A stretch of DNA of 64,000 nucleotides. Source: Wurfbainia villosa (taxonomy: Eukaryota; Streptophyta; Magnoliopsida; Zingiberales; Zingiberaceae). The DNA lies in the NCBI GenBank assembly GCA_025175895.1, contig JAKLTH010000283.1:3720001-3784000 (forward strand), written 5' to 3'. The notes below the pieces were generated by a model. The model did not search any database. It saw only the letters and a list, made by a program, of their open reading frames with translations, and had not been told where the DNA came from. Shown here piece by piece: positions 1 to 10,840 of this stretch; the stretch's first letter is position 1, and each line of letters starts with the position of its first letter. Made by a program: the position numbers and the translations under genes.

Positions 1-210
1 ATTTATATTCACTTAATGTGTTTATTGTCTATTAATGCACTGAATTTAATTCTACAATAAATCGTGAACATTTTTTTTATAAATTTATATAATGAATTTT
101 ATTTCCTATCTTGAATAAAAAGTAATGTGTTCATTTCACGCGTCTTTAATCATTTCGTTGATAAAAGATGACGGGAGGATAAATACTTCAAAAAATTTTA
201 GGGATAAATA

Positions 211-652
211 GATAATTTTATTATCGGCAATTTATCAAACAGTACACGTGAAATTTAAAATTGCTCAGCAGTCATCTTTTCGTATTTATCGAATAAGCGT
301 CTTAATTCTCTTTTTACCTCGTCAAACGGACTCTGCGGTGAAATTCTCGAGCGTGGTGTTGGAAATTACAACCAATCTGCGGTAGTGATCTTTGGGATTG
401 CCTTCGTGATGATATTGGAAATTCAAATCGTAGCGCAATGATGGTTACGAAATTGTAACTTCGATTCCTGCGTGTATTGAAATTCTGATTGTATTCTGAT
501 GGTGGTCTTTGAAATTGCACCATTGTGTGGTCTTTGAGAGTCAAATCTGAAGGAAATTAAATATACTATTTGGTAAATATGAAAGTATGACGTACTGTTT
601 GAGCATTTTTAAACTTTACGTACGCTGTTTGATAAATCGCCATTTTATTATC
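211..652. repeat. MITE-like element with long terminal inverted repeats
   Basis: The stretch around 221-277 reappears as an imperfect reverse complement around 585-652. The shared core reads ATTTATCAAACAG followed by GTAC and, after a short gap, TTTAAAA-TGCTCA. The arms are about 60-65 nt and the inside is about 300 nt, made of loosely repeating GAAATT/ATTG words with no credible coding frame. This architecture fits a non-autonomous DNA transposon (MITE). I could not define a clear target-site duplication, so the exact ends are uncertain. The 76-codon frame inside on the minus strand is not coding. Confidence 0.5.
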
Positions 653-1489
653 AATGCTAACTATTTGATCGTCTTGTGAAGATAATTTTTTATTTAAACA
701 AATATAAAAAAATACAATAATATTTATTATTTTTTGGTATGTCGCAAAATATTTATATTTTCTGTAATTATTTTATTCGGTCTCCTTATAAATTCTATGA
801 TTTTAAATCATTTATCATTAAAATAATTTGTTCGATTCATATTTATAATGTTTGTTCGACTTAAATCGGCTCGCTTATAGGGGTAAAATTCAAATATCTC
901 TCATAGAAGGGGTTTAATTGCATAAAAGTTAACGCAGTATTTATCTTTTTTTTTTCCCCCTGCTTTTTGGTCTTTTTCGCAACCTCATCCTTCGTAACAG
1001 AACCGGGAAGGGGAACGAGGTCGTTTCTCTTCTACGATCTCTCGTCTCTCCTTTCCATTTCCCTTTTGCTTTCTTTCTAGTGTAGTCTCTTCGTCGAATC
1101 CTTCTTCTTGTTCTTCCTCGTTAGTGATTTTTTGCAATCGTTTTGGTCATTTTTCGCTCATGATTCAGCGAAACTGATGAAAAGCTGCAACCTTTGTGGG
1201 AACTTTTTGGCTTTTACGGCAAGAAAATCAGCTCACCGAAGTTTCGATTTCTTGGAGTGGAAGCCTGGATTTGTTTTCCGATATCCAACAAAAGACGTTC
1301 TTTGGTTCTGGTAATCGCCCTCCGTGGAGTGAGTTTTATAAGCTGCATCTCTTGTTGGGTGATTCGTTGGTTTTTTGATCATCTTCGATTCGAAGGACGT
1401 GGTGTTTCTACAGTTCTACTTGCTAAATCTAGGGTTTGGGTTTTGATTTTGATTTTTGGGTGTTGTTCCTTTGCGCCGCTGGCGTCAAC
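653..1489 (+). other. Upstream region and leader of the motorless myosin gene
   Basis: The first 250 nt are AT-rich and hold nothing recognisable. From about 950 the composition shifts to CT-rich promoter or leader sequence. Several short ATG frames begin at 1108, 1194, 1196 and 1436. The last is in frame with the coding start at 1490 but adds 18 residues not seen in the family. A leader intron may remove some of these ATGs. No confident TATA box is assigned. Confidence 0.35.
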
Positions 1490-3270
1490 ATGTCTTCTGC
1501 CTTGCCGGCGGTTCCCACCTCTGCCCGCAGCATGCTTGAGGAAATGCTGGTTTCCCTCAAACTGAGCGATGAGAAGCCGAAGGACGAGCCGCCAGCATTG
1601 CCTGCCCGGCCCACGCTGAAACGGCGGCCGCCTTCCTCAAAGAACAATTTGAAGTTTAAGATTGAGAGTGAGGTCTCATCGAAGGACAGCCATTTCACAG
1701 AGAAGGCGTGTCCGGAATCAACTGGACTCAGCAATGGAGTCATTGAACAAGGTAGGGCAGAAAAGGTGGTTCATTCTGGCGAAGAAGATTTAGGTTCCTT
1801 CGAAAAGTCCCATACTTCACAAAAGCTTGATTGTGTTGAGGAGCAGGTATATAGTTCACATGCTTTGATTCATCACTTCAGTTTTTCTTCAGCTTCATCA
1901 GAATTGTGCAGATTGTTCAAATCTATTGCTCGATTAGTTTACTACATCAATGAATTTTCAGTACCTGTGATTATGTCAAAGAGATGCTCGACTTTTTTTT
2001 GCATAATGTAACAAGAATTAGCAGGCCTGCAGTGTGTTTTCGCTTTGCGTTAACAAAGATCGGTATGGTTTTTAGATATCTTTTCCCTGTTAACAAATGA
2101 AGTTCATGCGTTGAGATTGTTAAGCACTATTATTCTAGATCATGGTATGGAAAACTCATTCTAGTCTTGGAAAACTCCCGAGGCCTGAATCCTTCTGATG
2201 CTCATCGGCATCTTTGCATAGTTTGAGCATTGGTCGTCGATTGAACATTGTGATGCTCTTCATTTCACTTTCAACTATAGTGGTTCAAGTTAACATTGAT
2301 CTGATTTGTTCATCTAAGTACAATTTCAGTTTCATAAACTTTACTTGCCTGAAATGAACATGAATCGACAGGATATGGTGCTCACTTTGAGATTGGAAGC
2401 GCTTGAGAAGGTGGTCGATGAAGTAAAGGAAGAACTGAGACGAAAGGAGGGCGAGAATATTGCGCTGTCGCAGAAAGTGCAGGAGTACGAGACAAGGTGT
2501 TCTGTTTGTGAGGAAAAAATGCATTCCATGGAGGATATGTATCAGAAGCAGATACAGACTCTGAAGGTGAGGCTGCTTATTAATCAACTCCTTTTACTTC
2601 GACAAAAGCAGCGAGGAATTTTCACTTTTCGTCGATACTGCCATGAGAATGTTCATGTTGCCTTTTGGATTTTGAGATTAGTTAATCATCTGGTTTGATA
2701 GCTGATTCTCGAGTCTCTTTACCTTCGCAAAGCTGAAGGTGTTTGATAGCAAAATGTGTTTAATGGATGCAATGCGAATTGTGTATTTGTGCATACCAAT
2801 TCAATTAAAAAAAAACAATCTTTTACCTGATTGTTTTTTGCATGCAGCTGGCCCTAGATGTAGCACAGGAGAATCGTTCCGTCGATGACGAGACAAAGCG
2901 ACGAACGTCCGATGAAACACCGACTACATATCAGCCGGTGAATGATGCCGGAGGCAAAAGTAACAATGCTGTTTTCCAATTGGCAAAGGAGTTCGAGAAG
3001 CAGAAGCAGGTTTTCGAGGACGATGCAAAGGGGCTCTGCAAGGTGAAATCATCAGGCCAGACAGAATTTGCTAGGAAATCCTTTGAAGAGCTTCGAAAGC
3101 TGAAGGCTCAATATGCATCGTGGAAGAAGGAATACAAGGCTCGTTTGCACGATGCCAAGAAAGCTCTACGGGAGCTTGCGAAACCAGAAGGCGAAAAACA
3201 CAGCAGCAGAAGATGGTGGTGCAAGAGGAGGATCATTAGGAATAGGATCTCACTGTGCTCTTCTGCTTGA
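1490..3270 (+). CDS. Motorless myosin VIII-like coiled-coil protein (324 aa)
   Basis: Three phase-0 exons join in frame: 1490-1846, 2372-2566 and 2848-3270, with introns GTATAT..ACAG, GTGAGG..GCAG. Exon 1 resembles the extreme N-terminus of plant class VIII myosins, with SMLEEMLVSLK and then the proline-rich PPALPARP block. Exon 2 is a heptad coiled coil (LRLEALEKVVDEVKEEL onward). Exon 3 matches the class VIII tail: NAVFQLAKEFEKQKQVFEDD, then LRKLKAQYASWKKEYKARL, then a basic Trp-rich end. The motor domain, IQ motifs and about 800 residues expected in the family are absent, and the intron that would hold them is only 525 nt. It cannot move on actin; it might bind partners through the tail or be a relic. 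The start at 1490 was chosen because family similarity begins there. No stop or frameshift interrupts it. Confidence 0.75.
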
Positions 3271-3559
3271 TGGAAGTCTTGCCAGTGCCTGATAGCCAAT
3301 CCATTGTATATTGCAGTTGTTAAGGCTCTACGAAATAACAGAGTTCGAACTTCGAAGGGACATTGTCGTCGTGGAGCTGTGTAAAAGTCTCAAGTGTTTC
3401 AGTGTTGCATGGATCTTTTCCCTTCGATGGCGGCGAGGGATAACTTAAAGATCTTCGTAAAGAGAATGCTTTAGGAGTTGTAAATGATGCTGATACTCTC
3501 GGACGAGGTCAAGCTAAACGATGATATTCAGAATTTCTAAGGATTCTTGACTGTTAGTC
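3271..3559. other. 3' flank of the motorless myosin gene
   Basis: Probable 3' UTR and spacer. No feature is recognised. Confidence 0.3.
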
Positions 3560-4580
3560 TAATTCCGCCGAATAATAATGTCTTTCCTCAACGTGATTGA
3601 CCTTGCCGAGGGGAGGGTCTGCATGCGGCGCTTTCCGAGTGTCTACATGCGATGCCTCCTGAGTGCTTGCGTGCAGGGTTCTTCGGAACGGTTACGATAA
3701 TCATCGCGGACTCTTTTGTTCGAAACATCTCTGATTTCGTTTCGGAATGACCATAACGGCGTCTTTTTTTTTTCTTTTTTTTCAGTCTTCGTCAGCTCGT
3801 CTTCTCCCTCAGTCAATATTTTTGTCGTGGAACGTTATGAGTCGAAAATCTAGAACGGTATAAGACGTTCCAATTCTGGAACGCCCGTTCCGAGTGTTTT
3901 GTATCCGTTCCGGCGAACCATGTGATGGCTCCCGAGTGCATGCATGCGAGGCCTCTTAAGTCATACATATGTCTTTTTCCGAGGGCCTATATGCAATATC
4001 TCCTGAGTGCATGATATAGGAGTCATGTGATTTTTCTCGAATCATTCATGCATATAGTCCTTCCCAAGGGCGGCTCATCCCAAGTTATGCAAACAATTTT
4101 TTTCAGGCAGACATACAATGCATACATGCGGCTCTTTCCAAGACATATAGGTAACTTTTCTCGAGTGCGATCCTTACTGAGTATATGCATGCAGCTCTTC
4201 TCCAGCCTCATCTATTCTCTCGGATACTCAATCTATATGATATACATGGTGATCCATCTGAAATATTCTGTCTCATCAATATATGACAAAGAATCAGAGC
4301 AGATGAAGGCTCCATACAATATGTGCCCCCGAATTACCAGTCAAAAGGCACAACTAATGAATAGTCTTGATCGACGAGGTGAATCAGAACTCCTATATAA
4401 GAGCAGGACAAGGTAAAGGAGAGGACTCTTGCTCCTCCTCCTTATCTTCTCGAACAGATTTTACTGTATTAAATATATTCATTTTTTCTTTTGAGTCTCT
4501 ATCAATTTAAGCATCGAATGATCGTAGTCGTCGGAGTGCTAGTATTGCCCTTTGAAATTTTGATAGGGATACTGTAGAAT
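3560..4580 (+). mobile_element. Possible decayed LTR (solo LTR-like) with short internal repeats
   Basis: Between about 3600 and 4200 the sequence keeps returning to a degenerate word of the type CCGAGTGCATGCATGCGG, spaced every 30-70 nt, as in the U3 of some plant LTRs. It is followed by a TATA-like CTATATAAGAG near 4392, then a pyrimidine-rich stretch and a region around 4500-4560 (GAATGATCGTAGTCGTCGGAGTG) that resembles plant LTR R/U5 ends. No paired LTR, gag or pol remnant is visible, and termini and target duplication are undefined. The open frame at 4027-4416 is taken as chance. Confidence 0.35.
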
Positions 4581-5189
4581 CCTATATTTTTCGAAATATC
4601 AGATGTTATGTACAATGACTAGGATGATGTTTCTGAAAATTTTTAGTCAATTTAGTTTAGCTGAGTTGTAAACTTTCATCGAAGGCGAATTAGGTCGAGG
4701 GAAGGCATAAGATCGATGTGTAGTTTCTATCGAAGTTGATGGAACTGAATCGACTAGGATGAAGCAGAGAGAGGTGTTTGTCCAAAAGTGGATCGATCGA
4801 TCGATCTCTTATCAATCCCTCTTTGGCCAAGCAACCTTGAAGCACCTACTACTCCATTTTTATGGATCGAACATGGAAGTAGTTGATGAAAAACACATGC
4901 GATATGTCTTTATACTAACCATTTTTTTTGTTGCTTTATAAATCGATTTAATCTTAAATCGTTTAAGTACGTCAACATCCACGTGAATAAGGTATACCTT
5001 CTACTTGCTCACTTCACAATCACATATCATAAGTGCAAAACCACTCCATCACCTTTTCCATTCCCCCTTAAAAATAATTTTAAATAATTATAATAAATGT
5101 GCAATATATTAGATATTGATGTGGCAGTGGATTTTCTACCTCTCCTTTTTGAACTGAAGATGTCCAAGAAATTTAGAGTCCTTTCTGAC
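4581..5189. other. Intergenic, no recognised feature
   Basis: AT-rich sequence with no conserved coding frame, RNA gene or repeat I can name. The short frame at 4759-4941 has no family signal. Confidence 0.3.
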
Positions 5190-5960
5190 CGCAACAGTAA
5201 GAGATGATGATTATAGAACGAGTAACGGAGAATGATGACAAGAGATTTAACGTGGTTTAAAATTTTAATTTCTCCTTCTCAGAGATATTTTTGGAGATGG
5301 AGAAAATCCTTTACAAATAAGAACTTATACAAAGTAAATAAAAATAAAGTTTATAGGATCCTCTTCCATTTTTTTTTTTTTTTCGGTGACGAGTCTTCCT
5401 TCTCCCAGCCCCTTGTTTTAGTCTCCAGATATTGCAGATGAAGTTCTTTCAGAGTCCCGAGGTTCCAGTCTCTTCTTCTTCATTTCTTTCTTCCTTTTAT
5501 ACCCGTTGTCCTTGGAGTCCGTTGTTGCGTAACAAACTATATGAATTTCCGTTTACATAGAGATCCCTTTTCCCCTATAAATAATTCTGTTATGATGTTG
5601 GCGAGAAGAGATTATTAAGAATCTTCTGTAAGAATCTCTAAGTGTCTTGGTTTGTTATACCGTGTAACAAACTCTTATGTTAGAGGATAGTAAAAACTAC
5701 CTTACTTTTTTCTTTATTTTTGGGCCCTTCTTTCTCTTAATTAATTTTTTTTACCTTCGCACTGACTCAGCATTATTTTCCGAGTGATTTTGTCACTGAC
5801 TCGACTTATTTTCTCTAGTTGTTCTTCGAATTTTCTTTGCCGACTGGTTATTTCCGAGTTGTTATATCATCAACTCGACCTACTTTCCTAAGTCGGATCT
5901 TATCAAGCTAGACTATCCTATATCTTTTCTCTTCATTTTGTCCGTCGTAATTTCCTTCTC
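5190..5960. mobile_element. Decayed transposon-like block with a dispersed CGACT-rich motif
   Basis: The block has long poly-T tracts, repeated TAACAAACT words (near 5530 and 5665) and, at 5755-5900, a run of near-repeats built on GACTCGACTTAYTTTC. A related run occurs at 36790-36960. Dispersed occurrence without coding content suggests remnants of one transposon family, probably non-coding ends. Boundaries and class are not determined. Confidence 0.3.
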
Positions 5961-6359
5961 TTATATTTCTAAGTCATATTATATTGATTTTCCATGGAAT
6001 TTATTTTCTATGTTAACTATTGCTTCATTGCTTTGTCATGCTTACGTAAGTTGACAATGTCTTTATTAAACAGGAAAATTATATGAAATTGACATATTGA
6101 TAATTATAAAGAGAAATAAAGATGAGGCTCTGCATCGGCGATCCGATGGCCGATTATGAGCGATCACTACCTGCACGAATCAAGAAGCAAAATAATTCCT
6201 TGCTTGATCAATGGGATTTATATCGATTAAATAGGGAAAGAGCTGAGCTGGCTCGCTTGACTCTCGGCTATAAATTGTCCACCCCGATCCCTTCAGTTCA
6301 TCGTCCTCGTTTCGCAGTAGTTGTTCTTCCGTGTCTCCCCTGCCTCCGATCCGTGATCA

Positions 6360-8943
6360 ATGGCGACGAAGATCTATGTGGTGTAAGCGTTCGCTCCTTT
6401 TGCGGATCGTCTCTCTTCCCTGTTCCTTCTTTCTATAATTCGATTTTGTACCCTTTTTCGATTGTTTATGTTGTATTCTTTCTGCCATTTTGTTGGTCGG
6501 ATTTGGGTTTTGAATGATTGTCAAGGATCGAGATCGGTTGGAACTCTGTGATAGGATCGTTCGTAGTGAATTGATCTGGGGGTGGGCTTTGGCGATGAGA
6601 CGTATGGATTGAATCGATTTTTATTTGGGAGGGTCAATTGAATGATTCTCGGGATTTCTTTCCTTTAGGATTTCTTTTGACTGTCGGAAACCCTTTGGAG
6701 AACAACCTGGAGAGACCTCATTTTTACTCTAAAAAATATTTTTTAAACAAACTAACAGCCTTTGTGGAAAAAAAAATACTTAACTGGAGTTCTACTTCCA
6801 TATATAAGAGGATTCCTTTGTTTGGACTGGTGGAAAATGAGGAAATAAAGGTCTAATTTCGGAGAAATATACAAGGGAGAGAGTAAGAAATTATGTTCCC
6901 GTTTCTTTTCGTCAAAATAGAATTTGTCTTTGAATTTTTGGAAACTAAAATCTCTTATTGAATATGAATTCCTTTTCTTTTGAGTATTGATTCCAAAGAA
7001 TCTGTAGTGGAAAAGAATATGCAGAGCAGACTTTAATCACTGCTTTTCTAAAGTAGTAAAGTTTGTCAACTATTGGCTGAGCTTTATGGTTCTCATCTAG
7101 GATTTTGGAGATTGTAGAGATTATTGTGCTTAATACTGGCTCAGGGTTGGATTAATGCTGAGGCATATAATTTTGTTAATCTTAGATATTAAGACTAATG
7201 CTATCTTGAGATTATCTTAAAAATTTAAATAATTGTTCATCTTCATACAATAATTGGTCTATTTTTCTCTTCATTCTTGAACATTAAGTCATTTCTTTTT
7301 GTGTTTGTATCTTGAATGTGGCTCTACTTGGATTGTGGTAGGAAGGAAAAGAGATGAAATTATTTATATTTCTTATACCCTTGAAAAGGAAAAGAGAGGG
7401 GAGGAATTAATATTTAGCATGTAATGAACACTAACAAGTTATTTTCTAATTTCTTTCCTTTGGTTCTATCCAAGTAATCTAGAAAAATGACATGTACTGG
7501 ATATAAAGATATTACAGCTAGCTCATTTCTTCACTTAACATACTTCATTTGCCTCAGTAAAAGTTAGATGATTATGAATACCTCTCTATTTCCTTAGATA
7601 AGCCACACTAAAATTGTTCCATTGTTTTCTCATATTGCAAATTTTTATTACATTATCTAATCACTTCTTGGTGTAATTAATATTTCTTTTGCAATAAGAA
7701 TAGCTAGATGTGCTTGTGGGCTCAGACCCGGGCTATACATGCGCAATCATTATTTTGTTGTTTAAATACTTTTTTGAAATATGCTTCAACTGATAGGAAG
7801 TGCTTTCCTCTTTGGAAAAAAAAAATCAGCTTTTTTTTTACTGTTTATATTATAAATCTTATGGAAAATCATCATCAATTTTACTCAGATACTATTCTAT
7901 GTACGGGCATGTAGCAAAGCTAGCAGAAGAAATCCAAAAAGGCGCTGCTTCTGTTGAAGGAATTGAAGTAAAGCTCTGGCAGGTGATACTGTTTGTCATA
8001 CTTCGAGTTGTTAACTAGAACGCACTTATACTGCGTTTGATTTTTTTTTCTAATCAGATAAAATAACTGCACTCGATTTGCTTTTCCAATCTATTATATG
8101 CATATGCAAATTCTTTTTTTTTTTTTACATATTTTCCTGATACGTGCAAATAATTTCCTGAAAGTCTACCACAGTTCTAAAGATTTGTGGCGGCTACATG
8201 CATCGTACATTATATTCCACACAATTAATTCTTTTAATGGTTGTCTATATTATTTGTTCTATCAAACTGATCAATTTTCCAGTTGGCTTGATTTCCGTTC
8301 TCTGTTTTTTTTTGTTGTTGTTGTTGTAACTTTATATTTATATGATAAAAAGGTTCCTGAGACTCTACCTGAAGAAGTTCTCGGAAAGATGGGGGCACCT
8401 CCTAAGAGTGATGTACCGATCATCGAACCAAATGATCTCGTCGAAGCAGATGGAATTCTGTTTGGCTTCCCGACCAGGTTTGGAATGATGGCTGCCCAAT
8501 TCAAAGCTTTCATTGACGCAACTGGAGGACTGTGGCGATCTCAGGCTCTAGCCGGCAAGCCTGCTGGAATTTTCTACAGCACGGGATCGCAAGGAGGTGG
8601 CCAAGAGACTACTCCGTAGGCTCCATCTACCTTCATCGCTTTAATTTTCATCATTTAATTGCATTTTAACTCGATTCGCCCTGTTTCGTTCTTGCAGTTT
8701 GACAGCCATTTTCACCATGGCATGATCTTTGTCCCAATTGGCTACACTTTTGGTGGAGGAATGTTCGAGATGGAACACATCAAGGGCGGGAGCCCTTACG
8801 GTGCCGGCACGTATGCCGGAGATGGCTCGAGAAACCCATCCCAGTTAGAGCTGGAACAGGCTTTCCACCAAGGCAAGTACTTCGCTACCATTACCAACAA
8901 GTTCAAAGCTTCCTCTTCATCCCACTCATCAATTAACAAATAA
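6360..8943 (+). CDS. FQR1: FQR1/WrbA-type NAD(P)H:quinone oxidoreductase, exon 4 frame disturbed
   Basis: Exons are 6360-6382, 7889-7982, 8353-8615 and 8698 or 8706 to 8943. The product is a flavodoxin-like FMN protein that reduces quinones by two electrons in the cytosol or at membranes. It carries YYSMYGHVAKLAEEI near the start, GFPTRFGMMAAQFKAF, and the FMN loop STGSQGGGQET. The family continues through about eight residues (LTAITQLV) to HHGM. Here about 10 nt are missing after 8710. The usual acceptor (CTTGCAG, exon from 8698) therefore ends at a TGA after 135 residues. A second AG ending at 8705 restores the frame: the protein becomes 205 residues, with His-Phe in place of those eight. 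Everything else, including the GTYAGDGSR tail, is intact. It is either a functional variant or a young pseudogene. Confidence 0.85.
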
Positions 8944-9746
8944 AAGCATCTTACGTTTTGTTAGGAGCCTCCAGTCCACTGCGTAGTTATGTCAGATTGA
9001 ATAATAGCTCATTTCTGATTTTGGTGTGCATTGCTCGGTTCTATGTTTCACGTCTCTTTTCTCAGATTGAATAATAGGGTTTAGGATTTAGGGATAAGAT
9101 CATATAAGTTAGTAAGGTCATGCGATAGTTTGTGAATGAGATACGATCAAATTACGATTTTCCTTCAAATTCAGAACAACTCTTCACGATCTTCATTATT
9201 TTCTTAGATAATAATTTATAATTTATGCATCTCCACATAGATCTTATAATAGTTAAGATATGATAATAAAAGTGACCTAGATCAATATAAAAAAAAATTA
9301 AATTATAAAATCCTCACTAATTTATATTTTTTGTAATAACTATGGAATAAATTGAGAAAAAATTATTAAATTGATGATTCTTATTTTTAGATAGATAAGG
9401 ACCATTAAATTGACTATTCCAACCTTTTATAATAAAATAGGCACACACATAATTTATCAAAAATCTTCAAAATTAAAAGCATCTACTAATTTATCTTGCC
9501 GATCGAAGCTGAATCAATCGCCTTAAAAATTACCAACTAAAAAAATGGATGTGATTAAACTCGCAATTACAAATGTTCTTCATCTCATGAAGTAGAAAGA
9601 TGTTCTACAAGAGGAGCTTACATTACTTCTCATCCGAATTTTAAAGGATAGAAAAAAACCAGAAATCTAGAGTAAAGAAATCCACGTGAAGATTGCGATG
9701 GAGTTAATAACACACGCATTGACTATGCCAAAGGTTCGTTTTTCAC
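8944..9746. other. Intergenic between FQR1-like gene and H2A
   Basis: Convergent 3' flanks. The words AGATTGAATAATAG occur twice about 70 nt apart near 8994 and 9064. The rest is AT-rich with no recognised gene. Confidence 0.3.
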
Positions 9747-10674
9747 TTAGTCATCATCGCCGGGAGCAGCCTTCGAGGAGCCACCGGCCTTCTTGGGCAG
9801 TAGAAGATTATGAATGTTTGGCATCACGCCGCCGCTTGCGATCGTCACTTCGCCCAAAAGCTTGGAGAGCTCCTCGTCGTTCCTCACGGCGAGCTGGATG
9901 TGCCTCGGAACGATCCTGGTCTTCTTGTTGTCCCTCGCTGCGTTTCCGGCGAGCTCGAGAACCTGTTCCGACCAAGCCAGTCAACTTGAGGAGGCAAAAT
10001 ACAGAGCGAAAGATGGCGAACAGATTCGAAAACCTAAACAAGACTACAAAAAAGCGCCAAATTGATATAATAAGAAAAAATCGAATATCTTTGCCCCCAA
10101 AAAGAACATAAATCATTCGAAAACGAAAGCTTTCCCGCAAACAAACAGTAGATTGTTATCATAGATAACAATTTAAGATGATTGATCCCGATCATCATAG
10201 AGAAATCATCCAAAATACAAAATTTCTGCACATGACAATATTAAATTAGCGAGAAGAAATCATAGTTTTTTGCCCAAAATCAGGACAGAGAATTTGTCCA
10301 AAATGCGAAAAATCTCCCCATGGCAACGATAGATTGATATGCATAAAAAAATTCCCCCAAAATCATGAAAGAGAAATCATCAAAAACCAAAATTTTCTGC
10401 ACACTGCAAGTTCGATTACTATAAAAAGAAGAAATCGAAGATTTTGCCCCAAGTCAAAATTGCAAAATATCGCTCAGATCCATACTTCTGCGGCGAGGTA
10501 CTCGAGCACGGCGGCGAGGTAGACAGGAGCACCGGCGCCTACGCGCTCAGCGTACTTCCCGGCCTTGAGGAACCGGGCGATCCTTCCGACGGGGAACTGG
10601 AGCCCGGCCTTGCTGCTCCTCGACGTGGCCTTCTTCGCTGCAGCGGATCCAATCGCTTTCCCTCTCCCGGCCAT
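9747..10674 (-). CDS. Histone H2A (134 aa)
   Basis: Two exons on the minus strand, 10674-10486 and 9962-9747, are separated by a 523-nt GT-AG intron at a Glu/Val junction. The N-terminus MAGRGKAIG and the histone-fold blocks AGLQFPVGRIARFLK and NDEELSKLL, followed by GGVMPNIHNLLLPKK, are complete. The tail ends in GDDD. There is no C-terminal SQEF (H2A.X) and no SPKK (H2A.W), so it is a canonical-type core H2A that pairs with H2B in nucleosomes. Length is normal for plants. The gene is strongly GC-rich in its exons and sits head to head with the AT-hook gene. Antisense and intron frames at 9686-10140 and 10444-10701 are shadows. Confidence 0.95.
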
Positions 10675-10802
10675 GTCGAAGCAACGCACCTAGGGTTATA
10701 GAACCGTCGTCGAAGCAGGGAATAAAACTAGGGATTTGGCAGCGGAGAAGAAACTGCGCCAAAGCCTTCGATGGAAGAATGTGAAAGCCGTGCGCTTCGT
10801 TT

Positions 10803-10840
10803 CGTATATATAGCAGATGACGACGGATGGCCATTGGTCA
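10803..10840 (-). promoter_or_regulatory. H2A core promoter: TATA and CCAAT boxes
   Basis: On the minus strand a TATATATA box lies at 10812-10805, about 130 nt upstream of the H2A start codon, with a CCAATGG box at 10837-10831 just behind it. Spacing fits a replication-regulated histone promoter, but I do not see an exact plant histone octamer (CGCGGATC); ACGGATCG near 10855 is only close. Confidence 0.55.

Noticed and set aside
1429..1743. 104-codon minus-strand frame at the myosin-like first exon
   Set aside because: Antisense shadow of exon 1; the plus strand has family similarity and correct splice sites.
9686..10140. Overlapping open frames on both strands across the H2A 3' exon and intron
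   Set aside because: They are antisense or out-of-frame shadows of the histone exon extended through its intron; the H2A frame accounts for the sequence.
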